From Pseudomonas asiatica (lineage in GTDB: Bacteria > Pseudomonadota > Gammaproteobacteria > Pseudomonadales > Pseudomonadaceae): 64,000 nt of DNA. Shown here piece by piece: positions 30,665-39,430 of the stretch. The number at the start of each line of letters is the position of its first letter. The first letter of the stretch is position 1. The notes beneath the pieces are model-generated. The model worked only from the letters and a program-made list of their open reading frames with translations, was not told where the DNA came from and made no database searches. The stretch lies in NCBI RefSeq assembly GCF_040214835.1, contig NZ_CP157874.1:3352001-3416000 (forward strand), given 5' to 3'. The position numbers and the translations under genes were made by a program.

Positions 30665-31315
30665 ATGAAACCCCTCGACCGCCTGTTGCTCGCCAGCGGC
30701 CTGTTGATCCCCCTCTGGCTGCTGGCAGGTGTATGGTTCACCGCCCTGGCCTACCCCGGCTACGACCACCTGCAACAGGCCATGAGCCAGCTCGGCGCGG
30801 TCGGTTCGCCGACCCAGAACTGGTCGTCGCTGGTCAACAACTTCCCCCTTGCCATCCTGTTCACCCTGTTTGCCTGGGGCCTGGCGCGGCGCTGGCGTGG
30901 CTCGAAGCTGGCATTGCTGAGTGCGGCGCTGGTGCTGTTGCATGGCGTGGGCAGCCTGGGTACCGGGTGGTTTCCCTGCGACCAAGGTTGCGTTCCGGTG
31001 CAGCCTTCCCGTTCGCAGCAGCTACACAACCTGTCCGGCTTGCTGATGTTCCTTTCGCTGACCCTTGCTAGCGCGCTGTGGGCCTGGTTGGGCAATCGCA
31101 TTGCCGGCTCCAGGGCACTGGGGCTGTTTTCCCTGGCCTGCGTGGTATTGGCGATCGTGACCATCGCGCTCATGGGCAAGGCAGCGCAAAGCGGCCAGTG
31201 GTTCGGCCTGTACCAGCGACTGAACTACGGCGTATCAGTAATCTGGGTCGCCAGCCTGGCCTGGACCAGCCTACGCCCCTCCCGCGCCAGCCCGTTGCGG
31301 ATGGCAACAACCTGA
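30665..31315 (+). CDS. DUF998 integral membrane protein
   Basis: This 216-residue protein has six predicted membrane segments and belongs to DUF998. AMSQLGAVGSPTQNWSSLVNN after the first helix is the family's signature, and GTGWFPCDQGCVP between later helices carries a conserved Cys pair. Function is unknown in the family. I took the second ATG (30665), which has AAGGA 9 nt upstream, over the one at 30647. It stands alone, divergent from gntR. Confidence 0.85.
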   Translation: MKPLDRLLLASGLLIPLWLLAGVWFTALAYPGYDHLQQAMSQLGAVGSPTQNWSSLVNNFPLAILFTLFAWGLARRWRGSKLALLSAALVLLHGVGSLGTGWFPCDQGCVPVQPSRSQQLHNLSGLLMFLSLTLASALWAWLGNRIAGSRALGLFSLACVVLAIVTIALMGKAAQSGQWFGLYQRLNYGVSVIWVASLAWTSLRPSRASPLRMATT

Positions 31316-31389
31316 CGGCAATTTGCTGGCCCCCGGTAGCAGCTTGTGAAGGCAAACTTCGTTTTCCTTCAGATGCTTAGGACAGCAAC

Positions 31390-31719
31390 ATGCGAGTACT
31401 TCTAGCAACGATGGCCGGCTGCCTGCTGGCCACGCTCGCTTTCGGCGCCCAGGCACGGGCGCTGAGCCAGAACGATCGCCACACTTGCGGCTGGGGCGCG
31501 CAGATAGCCGCCGAGGCGCAGCAGGCCAAGCTTTCCGGGGTAACCCTGTATGCCACGCGCAAGAAGCTGCAGGCGCGCAAATTCCCCAAACCGTGGATGC
31601 GCATGACCGCCTTCGGCATTACCGAACAAACCTACAACAGCCGCTCGCGGCTCAAGCCTGCAGCGATCAAGCAGACCTATTACGAGCAATGCGTGCAGCA
31701 TGCTGTAGCGCGGCGATAA
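31390..31719 (+). CDS. Small secreted protein of unknown function
   Basis: This 109-residue protein has a Sec signal peptide (MRVLLATMAGCLLATLAFGAQARA). The mature part is basic with two cysteines (HTCGWGAQ and YEQCVQ) that could form one disulfide. The family is not recognised. A REP-containing repeat follows 12 nt after the stop. Codon use and GC match the neighbours. Confidence 0.75.
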   Translation: MRVLLATMAGCLLATLAFGAQARALSQNDRHTCGWGAQIAAEAQQAKLSGVTLYATRKKLQARKFPKPWMRMTAFGITEQTYNSRSRLKPAAIKQTYYEQCVQHAVARR

Positions 31720-31730
31720 CGATTGCCCGC

Positions 31731-31859
31731 GTACCCTGTGGGAGCGGCTTTAGCCGCGAAGAATCCAACGCGGTGCATGGCACCGGCTACGCCGGTGTTC
31801 GCGGCTAAAGCCGCTCCCACAGGGTCTCTGCTAATTCAATTAGTTATGTGCAATTCTAT
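31731..31859. repeat. 129-bp REP-containing repeat, class C, copy 1
   Basis: Inverted GGAGCGGCTTTAGCCGCGAA arms surround a spacer with its own hairpin (GCACCGGCTACGCCGGTG). A non-palindromic 39-nt tail ending TTATGTGCAATTCTAT is included. By hand count it matches 62031-62159 with five differences. The tail overlaps the stop codon of the LysR gene at 31856-31858. Confidence 0.88.
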
Positions 31860-32776
31860 AGCCGCCATGGTGCGCCGGCCTCGAAGCGTGCTTCCAGCCA
31901 CGCCTTGAAAGCCACCAGGGCGGCAGTGTTGAGACGCGCGGTCGGCCTTACCAGGTAAATGCCTGCCGCCACATCCAGCTGCCATTGCGGCAGCACCCGC
32001 ACCAAGCGCCCGGCGGCAAGGTCCTCGCCCATCAGCCAGTCCCCTCCCGCCAGGATGCCAACGCCACGCCGCGCCGCCTCCAGCAGGGCTTCGTTGTCGT
32101 TGCTGCGCAGGCTGCCGGCAACCTTGACACTCACCTGTCGCCCACCACTCATCAGTCGCCATTCAGGAAAGCTTCGCAAGCCACTGAAACCCAAGCAATT
32201 GTGCCCAGCAAGATCCTCCGGTTGCCCAGGTGCGCCATGCCGGGCCAGGTACTCGGGCGACGCACAGAGGATGCGCAGGTGATCACAAAGCTTCCTGGCC
32301 ACCAGGCGGTTGTCAGCCAGCTCGCCAATGCGGATGGCGGCGTCGAAACCCTCGCCGATCAGATCGACGAAACGATCGGCATACTCGGCCTCCACCATCA
32401 CCTGCGGGTAGGCCAGCACGAAATCGGCCAGCATCCCGCTCAACCAGCGCCGGCCCATGGCTGCCGGCAATGCCAGGCGCAGGCGTCCACGTACTGTCGC
32501 CGCCCCTTCGGCCGCTTCCTGTTCGGCCTCGGCGATCAGCCGGTTGGCCTCGCGCACCTTGGCCACCAGCCGCTCGCCTTCATCGGTAAAGCGCAGTTGC
32601 CGCGTGCTGCGCTCCACCAGGCGAATGCCGAGGCGTACCTCCAGTGCACTCAGGCGCTTCGACAGCACCGTGGGGTGGCGCTCCAGCTGCCGCCCGGCAG
32701 CGGCAAACGAGCCCTGCTCGTGCAGCGCCAGCAAGGTGGCAAGTTCATCGGCGCGGCGGCTGTCGAAGGCATCCAT
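31856..32776 (-). CDS. LysR-family transcriptional regulator
   Basis: This 306-residue regulator has an N-terminal HTH (FDSRRADELATLLALHEQGSFAAAGRQLERHPTVLSKRLSALE) and a C-terminal substrate-binding fold of the CrgA/GcvA-like kind. It lies 41 bp downstream of a quinone-oxidoreductase gene on the same strand and may be co-transcribed with and control it. The ATG at 32776 is preferred over an upstream GTG at 32791. Its stop codon falls inside the tail of a dispersed repeat, so the original C-terminus may have been a little longer. Confidence 0.9.
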   Translation of the reverse strand: MDAFDSRRADELATLLALHEQGSFAAAGRQLERHPTVLSKRLSALEVRLGIRLVERSTRQLRFTDEGERLVAKVREANRLIAEAEQEAAEGAATVRGRLRLALPAAMGRRWLSGMLADFVLAYPQVMVEAEYADRFVDLIGEGFDAAIRIGELADNRLVARKLCDHLRILCASPEYLARHGAPGQPEDLAGHNCLGFSGLRSFPEWRLMSGGRQVSVKVAGSLRSNDNEALLEAARRGVGILAGGDWLMGEDLAAGRLVRVLPQWQLDVAAGIYLVRPTARLNTAALVAFKAWLEARFEAGAPWRL

Positions 32777-32817
32777 GGCAAGGCTCGGCACAAGGCAGTA
32801 GGGGTGGAAGTCGGGTA

Positions 32818-33792
32818 TCAGGCAGTAAGGACCAGCGCGCCCTCCGACTGCCCTTGCTCCAGGTCCCCGTGGGCCCTGGCCGCGTCGGGCAGCGGGTAGG
32901 CACGCCAGACCCGAGGCTGGATGATACCCTCGGCGACCGCCGCCAGCACATCGGCGGCGCGCTGCTGGTACTCGTCGACCGTGCGGGTGTGTGCTGCCAG
33001 CGATGGCCGGGTCAGGTACAGCGAGCCCTTGGCGTTGAGCGTGGCAACCTCGATGGCCGCCGGCGCGCCGGAGGTGCCGCCGAACGACACCAGCAAGCCA
33101 CGCACCCGCAGGCTGTCCAGCGAGGCTTGCAGCGACACCTTGCCGACACAGTCATAGGCCACGTCCACGCCCTGGCCCTGGGTCAGCTCGCGGACCTGGC
33201 CGGCCAAGGTTGCCGCGTCGAACACCAGCACATGGTGGCAACCCGCTGCCTGCGCCCTTGCCACACTCTGCGGGCGTGATACCACGCCGATCACCGTCGC
33301 CCCAAGGTGCCGCGCCCAGGGCGCCATCAGCTGGCCCAAGGCACCGGCGGCACCGTACAACAGCACCTGGCTACCCGGGCCCACGGCATAAGTGGTCTTC
33401 AGCAAGTACTGCGCCGTGATGCCCTTGAACAGCACGGCGGCAGCGGCCTGGTCATCCAGCTGCGGTGGCAGCTTGACCAGGCGCTCGGCCGGGTACAGGC
33501 GGCCGCTGGCGTAACCGCCAACCGGGCCCATGGCATAGGCGACCCGGTCGCCCACCTGCACGTCATGTACCCCTTCGCCGATGGCAGCGACCCGCCCAGC
33601 CCCTTCCAGCCCAAGCCCGGAAGGCAAGTCCAGTGGGGCACCGCCCTTGCGCTGCAACAGGTCGAGCGGGTTGACACCCATGGCCGTCTGTTCCAGCCAG
33701 ACCTGGCCGGGCCCTGGGGCTTGTGCTTGCAAGTGTTCAAGCTGCATGACATCGGCAGTGCCGGTGCTGTTGAGAACGATGCGGGTAGCCAT
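32818..33792 (-). CDS. Zinc-independent quinone oxidoreductase (QOR-type MDR)
   Basis: This 324-residue medium-chain dehydrogenase/reductase reduces quinones with NADPH. The N-terminal GroES-like domain contains QTAMGVNPLDLLQRKG, and the Rossmann domain has LLYGAAGALGQLMAPWARHLGATVIGVV. No structural-zinc cysteine cluster is present, consistent with the QOR/crystallin branch. The ATG at 33792 begins MATRIVLNSTG. It is divergent from the LysR at 34076 with a 283-bp gap between them, and has another LysR gene downstream. Confidence 0.92.
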   Translation of the reverse strand: MATRIVLNSTGTADVMQLEHLQAQAPGPGQVWLEQTAMGVNPLDLLQRKGGAPLDLPSGLGLEGAGRVAAIGEGVHDVQVGDRVAYAMGPVGGYASGRLYPAERLVKLPPQLDDQAAAAVLFKGITAQYLLKTTYAVGPGSQVLLYGAAGALGQLMAPWARHLGATVIGVVSRPQSVARAQAAGCHHVLVFDAATLAGQVRELTQGQGVDVAYDCVGKVSLQASLDSLRVRGLLVSFGGTSGAPAAIEVATLNAKGSLYLTRPSLAAHTRTVDEYQQRAADVLAAVAEGIIQPRVWRAYPLPDAARAHGDLEQGQSEGALVLTA

Positions 33793-33947
33793 GATCGAAT
33801 CCTGTTGGATGGGTGTTCGAGTCAGGCTAATCAGGCGAGGAAAGTTGAACAATCAGGCGGGATGCAGATGATTTCTGCACCCCTTGCAGCAATTCGCTCA
33901 GTGCCTCAGCACCCGGTGAGTGCTACAGGCCGACGCTCGCCGGCAAA

Positions 33948-34012
33948 GTGTCGCGATGGGCCGCAACGCGGCCCCGACAATGTCAGCCATGATGCCGAAA
34001 TCCTGGGGCCTC
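33948..34012. repeat. Degenerate class A REP remnant
   Basis: GTGTCGCGATGGGCCGCAAC, its stem partner GCGGCCCC and a decayed second arm (CCTGGGGCC) remain. The outer GGAGCGG core is missing, so this looks like an eroded pair between the divergent qor and LysR genes. Confidence 0.6.
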
Positions 34013-34075
34013 GACAGCCCTGGGCATTTGTTAAGCTGATCAAAACTGCCAGACACAACCAAGACCATTCGCACC

Positions 34076-34984
34076 ATGGATGAACTACGCAAGATCGACC
34101 TCAACCTGCTGCTCGCCCTGCACGCCCTGCTGAGCGAAAAGCACGTGACCCGCGCCGCCCTGCGCCTGCACCGCAGCCAACCGGCGGTAAGCCACGCCCT
34201 GGCGCAGTTGCGCAAGCACTTCGACGACCCCTTGCTGGTGCGCCAGAACGGCCGCATGGCCTTGACCGCCCGCGCCCAATCGCTGGCCAAACCGCTGCAC
34301 GACGCCTTGGGCAACCTCAACGGCCTGCTTGCCGCCCCACAGTTCGAACCGGCCAAGGCCCAGCGTCGCTTCAGGCTCTCGCTGTCCGACTATTCCTCGC
34401 GGATCATCCTGCCACCCCTGCTGCGCCACCTGCGCCATGTCGCGCCCGGGGTGGACCTGGCCATCAGCCAGGCCAGCCGCGAAACCATGCTGGCCCAGTT
34501 GCTCGATGGTGAACTGGACCTGGCCCTGGGCATCTTCCCGGACCTGCCCCAGGCCATCACCGCGCAGCCGCTGTTCACCGACAGCTTCATCAGCGTTGCC
34601 GACCGCCAAGTGCTGCCGGCCAGCGGCGGCCTGGCCCTGGCCGACTGGCTGGCCCGCCCGCATGTGCTGATGGCCATGCACCCGGATGCCTTCGATGAAA
34701 TCGAACGCGCCCTGGCCGCGCAAGGCCTGCGCCGGCGGATTGCCCTGGCCTTGCCGCACTGGAGTGCGGCGGTCGAGGTGCTGGCCGGCACCGACCTGAT
34801 CCTGACCGTGGCCAGCCGCGCGGTGGGCTCGCTGCACCAGCAAAGGACATTGCGCCAGTTCGAGCCGCCACTGGCGATTCCTTCGTTCGATTACCAGCAA
34901 GCCTGGCATAGCCGCAAGGACAACGACCCCGGGCATCGCTGGCTGCGGGAAACCGTGTGGGCGTGCAGCCAGCCGGGGCGCTGA
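34076..34984 (+). CDS. LysR-family transcriptional regulator (NodD/LeuO-like)
   Basis: This 302-residue LysR protein opens with MDELRKIDLNLLLALHALLSEKHVTRAALRLHRSQPAVSHALAQLR, an N-terminus typical of the NodD/PcpR branch. The effector domain is complete. Its stop abuts the stop of the convergent YdcZ-type gene with no intervening base. Its target is unknown; the divergent quinone oxidoreductase gene is a candidate. Confidence 0.92.
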   Translation: MDELRKIDLNLLLALHALLSEKHVTRAALRLHRSQPAVSHALAQLRKHFDDPLLVRQNGRMALTARAQSLAKPLHDALGNLNGLLAAPQFEPAKAQRRFRLSLSDYSSRIILPPLLRHLRHVAPGVDLAISQASRETMLAQLLDGELDLALGIFPDLPQAITAQPLFTDSFISVADRQVLPASGGLALADWLARPHVLMAMHPDAFDEIERALAAQGLRRRIALALPHWSAAVEVLAGTDLILTVASRAVGSLHQQRTLRQFEPPLAIPSFDYQQAWHSRKDNDPGHRWLRETVWACSQPGR

Positions 34985-35503
34985 TCAGCCTTCCGGCTGT
35001 TTCACCACGGCAGTGGCACTGGCCGGCGTGCCTGCTGCCCAGGTGCCCTGCACCAGCAGCACGCCGCAGAGGATCAGCACCACACCCGCCAACCTGGCCA
35101 GGTTGAGCGGCTTGCCCCCCAACCCCATCACCCCGAAGTGGTCTGCGACCACCGCCGTGATGATCTGCCCCGCCACCACCAGCACCAGGAAACCCGCTGC
35201 GCCCAGCCTGGGGGTGAGCGCCGCGGCACCGGCCACGTACAACGCCCCGAGCACACCGCCAACCCACAGCCACCAGGGCCCCTGCAAGGCCTTGCCCATG
35301 TCCGGCGCCGGCACTCTGAGGATCAGCAGCGCGGCGATCACTACCAGCGAACTTACCGTCAATGACGTGAACGCACCCCACAACCAGTGCCCCAGCGCCC
35401 GGCCGACGGCGGCATTACCCGCAGCCTGGAACGGCAGCACGGCACCAGCAAGCAACGCCAGGGCAAAGGGAAGCACCAGAAGGCACAAGGTCTTGCTGAA
35501 CAT
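34985..35503 (-). CDS. DMT-family (YdcZ/DUF606) inner-membrane transporter
   Basis: This 172-residue protein has five membrane segments and the DUF606/YdcZ organisation, including an N-terminal AGNAAVGRALGHWLWGAFTSL and later LVVAGQIITAVVADHFGVMG. I took the ATG at 35503 because TGAGGACTGCC places a good Shine-Dalgarno 6 nt before it; the ATG at 35515 lacks one. The substrate is unknown. The short poly-polar C-terminus ends directly against the convergent LysR stop. Confidence 0.87.
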   Translation of the reverse strand: MFSKTLCLLVLPFALALLAGAVLPFQAAGNAAVGRALGHWLWGAFTSLTVSSLVVIAALLILRVPAPDMGKALQGPWWLWVGGVLGALYVAGAAALTPRLGAAGFLVLVVAGQIITAVVADHFGVMGLGGKPLNLARLAGVVLILCGVLLVQGTWAAGTPASATAVVKQPEG

Positions 35504-35708
35504 GGCAGTCCTCATTTCGTGACAGATGTTCAGGCGATGATCGGAAAATTCCCTTTATCCATGGAAATCGAAAGTGTGCACGCATGCTATTCGCCACATG
35601 GATACCAGCCAATTGGGCTAGGATGCTGCGCAGCCTCGGCGCCCGCAGCCTGAGCCGGCGGGTTCACGGCTGAGGCCAGACCAAACCGTATGTGATGGAG
35701 CACATTCG

Positions 35709-36473
35709 ATGACAGATGAACGTACAACCCTGATCGACCATGGGCAGTTGCCCACCCGCAACCTGGCCGAATGCCTGGCGGTGGATCAAAGGACCTTGGT
35801 CAGTGCTCTGGCAGGCCAGTTGCCCGACACGCTGATCGAACAGCTGGCTACCTGCGCCGAAGAAACATGCTCGCAGGGCCTGTCAAAAAAAATCACGGGG
35901 ATCGGCCTTGCCCTTGGGCAGTGGCTGGAACCCGTACCTGCACCCCAGCGCCAGCAGGTGTTGGAGCAGTGCAGCGCACACAGCTCCGATACGGTGCGCA
36001 GCTGGGCGGCCTTCGCCCAGGCGCACCTGTCGCGCACGCTCGATCTCGAAGCCGCATTGCTGGCCCAGCTGCGTTTTGCTCGCGATGAACATTTTGGTGT
36101 GCGCGAATGGGCCTGGATAGCCCTGCGCCCGCGCCTGGCTCAAGCGCTGGATGATGCCCTGGCCCTGCTTGCCCGGCATGCCGGCGACAGCAACCCACTG
36201 GTACGACGCTTCTGTATCGAGGTGCTGCGCCCACGTGGCGTCTGGTGCGAGCACATCGCCGCACTCAAGCAAGCGCCCGAAGTGGCCGAGCCACTGTTGG
36301 TGCCGCGCCTGGCCGAAGCAGACAAGTATGCCCAGGACTCGGTTGCCAATTGGCTCAACGATGCCAGCAAGACTCGGCCCGATTGGGTGATGCAGCTGTT
36401 CGAACGACATCCGCCGTCATGCAAGGCATCACGGCGGATCCATGCGCGGGCAACCCGTAGCCTGCCCCAATGA
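35709..36473 (+). CDS. DNA alkylation repair (AlkC/AlkD-like) HEAT-repeat protein
   Basis: This 254-residue all-helical protein contains motifs of the DNA-alkylation-repair HEAT family: HFGVREWAWIALRPRL, NPLVRRFCIEVLRPRGVW and YAQDSVANWLNDASKTRPDWV. Family members excise alkylated bases without flipping them. Relatives with this motif set often carry TRPRLPW where this one has LRPRGVW, so activity on alkylated DNA is not assured. The ATG at 35709 has GGAG 8 nt before it. It is convergent with the next gene, with only a 4-bp gap. Confidence 0.78.
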   Translation: MTDERTTLIDHGQLPTRNLAECLAVDQRTLVSALAGQLPDTLIEQLATCAEETCSQGLSKKITGIGLALGQWLEPVPAPQRQQVLEQCSAHSSDTVRSWAAFAQAHLSRTLDLEAALLAQLRFARDEHFGVREWAWIALRPRLAQALDDALALLARHAGDSNPLVRRFCIEVLRPRGVWCEHIAALKQAPEVAEPLLVPRLAEADKYAQDSVANWLNDASKTRPDWVMQLFERHPPSCKASRRIHARATRSLPQ

Positions 36474-36477
36474 ATGG

Positions 36478-37059
36478 TCAGCGCGAGGTTTCGACGCGCA
36501 GCACTTCGGTGTAGATCGCGTCGACCGTCTGGCCGACCTTGAGGTTCTTCATGCGTGCCTGCAGATCAGGGTTCTCGACCTTGACCACCTGCAGCTTGCC
36601 CTCCGGCGGCAACAGGCTCACCTCATGCTTCTTGAGGTCGATCTTCTTGATCTGCGAGGTCACCTTGACCTGGCGGAACGCCTCGCCGCCCGGGTTGGGG
36701 TTGTCCGCCGTGGCGCGAATGGTACCGGACTCTTCAGTCGCCTTCGGTGCACCGCCCACTTCGGGATTGAGCACATAGGCCACAGCACGGGTCACGTAGA
36801 TGTCGACCTGGTCCCCCACCTTGAGGTTGGGCAGCGCCTTGGCCTTTTCCGTGAGCTGGAAGGTCACATCCTTCTTGTCGTCGGGGCCTTTCACCGTGAC
36901 CTGGCGGCTGGCCAGGTCGATGGCCGTGACCTGCGTGGTGACGTGGCTTTCCAGCGCCTCGCTACCAATGGGAATACCGGCAGCCTGCACCGTGAAGCTG
37001 GCGGCGGACGCCAGGGTGGCAAGGGCAACAGCACGAGCGAGAGAGCGAATTGGATTCAT
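36478..37059 (-). CDS. Secreted protein of unknown function, two similar beta-rich halves
   Basis: This 193-residue protein has a signal peptide (MNPIRSLARAVALATLASAASFTVQA). The mature part repeats one pattern twice: VTTQVTAIDLASRQVTVKGP...LKVGDQVDIYVTRAV and VTSQIKKIDLKKHEVSLLPP...LKVGQTVDAIYTEVL. This suggests two OB- or barrel-like domains with a VGD/Q-x-V-D turn. No enzyme motif is seen. It diverges from the TonB receptor gene (227-bp gap) and could share its promoter region. Probably periplasmic. Confidence 0.8.
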   Translation of the reverse strand: MNPIRSLARAVALATLASAASFTVQAAGIPIGSEALESHVTTQVTAIDLASRQVTVKGPDDKKDVTFQLTEKAKALPNLKVGDQVDIYVTRAVAYVLNPEVGGAPKATEESGTIRATADNPNPGGEAFRQVKVTSQIKKIDLKKHEVSLLPPEGKLQVVKVENPDLQARMKNLKVGQTVDAIYTEVLRVETSR

Positions 37060-37201
37060 AGGCCTGCTTCCATGTGATCAAGACCGGATGGGGGCGTGAA
37101 ATGCTCACGCGCCAACAAGCATAGCCCTTGCCTGGCACATTGCCGGCCCTCCCCCTTGCGACGCGTTTTGTCGTTTTTTCGCCACCTGCGCCATTGCAAT
37201 A

Positions 37202-37254
37202 GCAAATGCGAACTCTTTACACTTGCTTTACATTTACAAATCATTACTATTCGT
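37202..37254 (+). promoter_or_regulatory. Possible Fur-box region before the TonB receptor
   Basis: Two overlapping AT-rich stretches (GCAAATGCGAACTCTTTAC at 37202-37220 and AATCATTACTATTCG at 37239-37253) resemble Fur sites. By my count each matches only about half of the 19-bp consensus. Iron control is expected for such receptors, but the sites are weak. Confidence 0.35.
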
Positions 37255-37285
37255 GACCTCCAAATACAACAAAGAGTCACCTGTA

Positions 37286-39418
37286 ATGGCAAAAAAGTCT
37301 GTTGCCCCGGCATCCATTTCCATGCTGGGCCTGCTGGTTGTGCCTGCTGTTCACGCGGCTGTCCAACCTGAATCGCAGGGTTCCCTCGCCTTGCCCGCCA
37401 CTGCCGTCACCAGCGCCTACGAGCAGCAAAGCTACAAGGCCAGCGAAAGCCGCAGCGCCATGAAGATCGACGCCCCGCTGCGCGACATCCCGCAAACCGT
37501 CAACGTCGTGCCCGAAAGCGTGATCAAGGACCAGGGTGCGCAGTCCATGGAAGACGTGCTGAAGAACGTGCCCGGCGTCGGCCTGTCCAACGGCGACGGC
37601 CAGCGTGACCAGGTGACCATTCGCGGCTTCAGCGCCATTGGCGACATGTACATCGACGGCGTGCGCGACGACGCCCTGTACTTCCGTGACCTGTCCAACA
37701 TCGAGCGGGTCGAGGTGATCAAGGGCCCTGCCGCCGTGCTGTATGGCCGTGGCTCTTCGGGCGGCCTGATCAACAGCATCAGCAAGAAGCCGAGCTTCAC
37801 GCCCAAGCGCGAAGTCGGCATGAGCTTCGACAGCGAAGGCAAGCGCCGCACCCAGTTCGACACCGGCTGGGCCGACCCGCAAAGCAACCAGGCCTACCGC
37901 GTGACCGGCGCCTTCGAAGACAGCGACACCTTCCGCGACGATGGCTACATCGACCGCAAGGCCATCGCGCCGTCGGCCTACTTCCGCCTCTCCGACGACC
38001 TGGAACTGAACCTGGGCGCCACCTACCTGTACGACAAGCGCCTGATCGACTTCGGCATCCCGGCGCTGGGCAACCGCCCGGTAGATGTGGACCGCGACAA
38101 ACGCTTCGGCTCCGGCGATGCCGACCAGGACTACGCCCGCAGCGAAGTGTTCTCGCTGACTGCCAGCCTGGACTACCGCATCAACGACGACTTCACCCTG
38201 ACCAACACCAGCCGGTACTACCGCTACGACCTGGACCGCAACAACACCTTGGCCGACAGCAGCCCGACGCGCTTCGTCACCGCGCCTGACGGCGAACTGC
38301 TGGTCAAGCTCAACCGTGGCAACGTCGCCCGCGACGAGTACGGCATGTTCAACCAGACCGAACTCAAGCAGCAGGCGCAGCTTGCCGGCATGCAGCACAA
38401 CCTGCTGTATGGCGTGGAAGTGGGCTTCCAGGACAAGCACCAGCGGGTGTTGAGCCAGAACAACGTGGCCCAGGTGCCGGTGTATCGCGACGCCCTGGTG
38501 CCGGTGCCGGAGCACGCCGCCAACCTGTCGTCCAAGGGCACCAACTTCCAGCAGACCACCGGCCTGTACGTGCAGGACATGATCGAGCTGAACGAGCACT
38601 GGAAGGCCCTGGTCGGCGTGCGTTATGACATCTTTGGCCAGGAGTACGACGACGACCGCGCGCAGAACGTAGACCTCGACCGTACCGACAAGACCTGGAG
38701 CCCACGTGCCGGCCTGGTCTACCAGCCGGATAACATCCAGTCCTACTATGTGTCGGTCAGCCGCAGCTACCAGCCTTCGGGCGAAGTGTTCGCGGTCAGC
38801 CCGACCAACCAGCACCTGGAGCCGGAAGAAACCACCAACTACGAAATCGGCGCCAAGTGGGACCTGCTCGACAGCCGCCTGTCGCTGACCGCAGCGGTAT
38901 TCCGCCTCGAGCGCACCAACATGAAGACCGCCGACCCGGCCAACCCCAACCTGACCGTGCTGGCCGGCGAGCAGCGTACCGACGGCTTCGAAGCCACCGT
39001 CAGCGGGCAACTCACGGACAAGTGGCAGATCTACGCCGGCTACGCCTACCTGGATGCCGAGATCACCAAGTCCAACAGCAAGACCAACGGCGTTGCCAAC
39101 GAAGGCCAGACCCCTACCCTGACGCCGCGCAACAGCGCCAACGTCTGGCTGGTGCGCACCCTGACCCCGGAATGGCGCGTGGCCGCCGGCGCCAACTACG
39201 TCGACGAGCGCTACACCGCACTCGACAACGTGGTGGTGATGCCGGGCTACACCACCTTCGACGCTGCGCTGCTGTACAGCGTGCCGCAGTGGGACGCAGC
39301 ACTGCGCCTGAAGAACGTGTTCGACCGTGACTACTATGCCTCCGCGCACGGTTCGGTGGACCTGATCACCCCGGGTGCACCGCGTACGCTGGAAGCCAGC
39401 TTCAACTACCGCTTCTGA
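37286..39418 (+). CDS. TonB-dependent siderophore receptor (Fiu/FhuE-like)
   Basis: This 710-residue outer-membrane receptor has a signal peptide (MAKKSVAPASISMLGLLVVPAVHA), a plug domain about 60-180 (DAPLRDIPQTVNVVPESVIKDQGAQSMEDVLKNVPGV and the VEVIKGPAAVLYGRGSSGGLIN block) and a 22-strand barrel ending in the required aromatic C-terminus (LEASFNYRF). The closest type is the catecholate/hydroxamate siderophore receptors such as Fiu. I took the ATG at 37286 over one 63 bp upstream because the signal peptide starts there. No N-terminal signalling extension for a sigma/anti-sigma system is seen, so Fur alone is the likely control. No siderophore synthesis genes are in the window, so it may take up siderophores made by other species. 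Confidence 0.94.
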   Translation: MAKKSVAPASISMLGLLVVPAVHAAVQPESQGSLALPATAVTSAYEQQSYKASESRSAMKIDAPLRDIPQTVNVVPESVIKDQGAQSMEDVLKNVPGVGLSNGDGQRDQVTIRGFSAIGDMYIDGVRDDALYFRDLSNIERVEVIKGPAAVLYGRGSSGGLINSISKKPSFTPKREVGMSFDSEGKRRTQFDTGWADPQSNQAYRVTGAFEDSDTFRDDGYIDRKAIAPSAYFRLSDDLELNLGATYLYDKRLIDFGIPALGNRPVDVDRDKRFGSGDADQDYARSEVFSLTASLDYRINDDFTLTNTSRYYRYDLDRNNTLADSSPTRFVTAPDGELLVKLNRGNVARDEYGMFNQTELKQQAQLAGMQHNLLYGVEVGFQDKHQRVLSQNNVAQVPVYRDALVPVPEHAANLSSKGTNFQQTTGLYVQDMIELNEHWKALVGVRYDIFGQEYDDDRAQNVDLDRTDKTWSPRAGLVYQPDNIQSYYVSVSRSYQPSGEVFAVSPTNQHLEPEETTNYEIGAKWDLLDSRLSLTAAVFRLERTNMKTADPANPNLTVLAGEQRTDGFEATVSGQLTDKWQIYAGYAYLDAEITKSNSKTNGVANEGQTPTLTPRNSANVWLVRTLTPEWRVAAGANYVDERYTALDNVVVMPGYTTFDAALLYSVPQWDAALRLKNVFDRDYYASAHGSVDLITPGAPRTLEASFNYRF

Positions 39419-39430
39419 TCGTTGCCCCAG

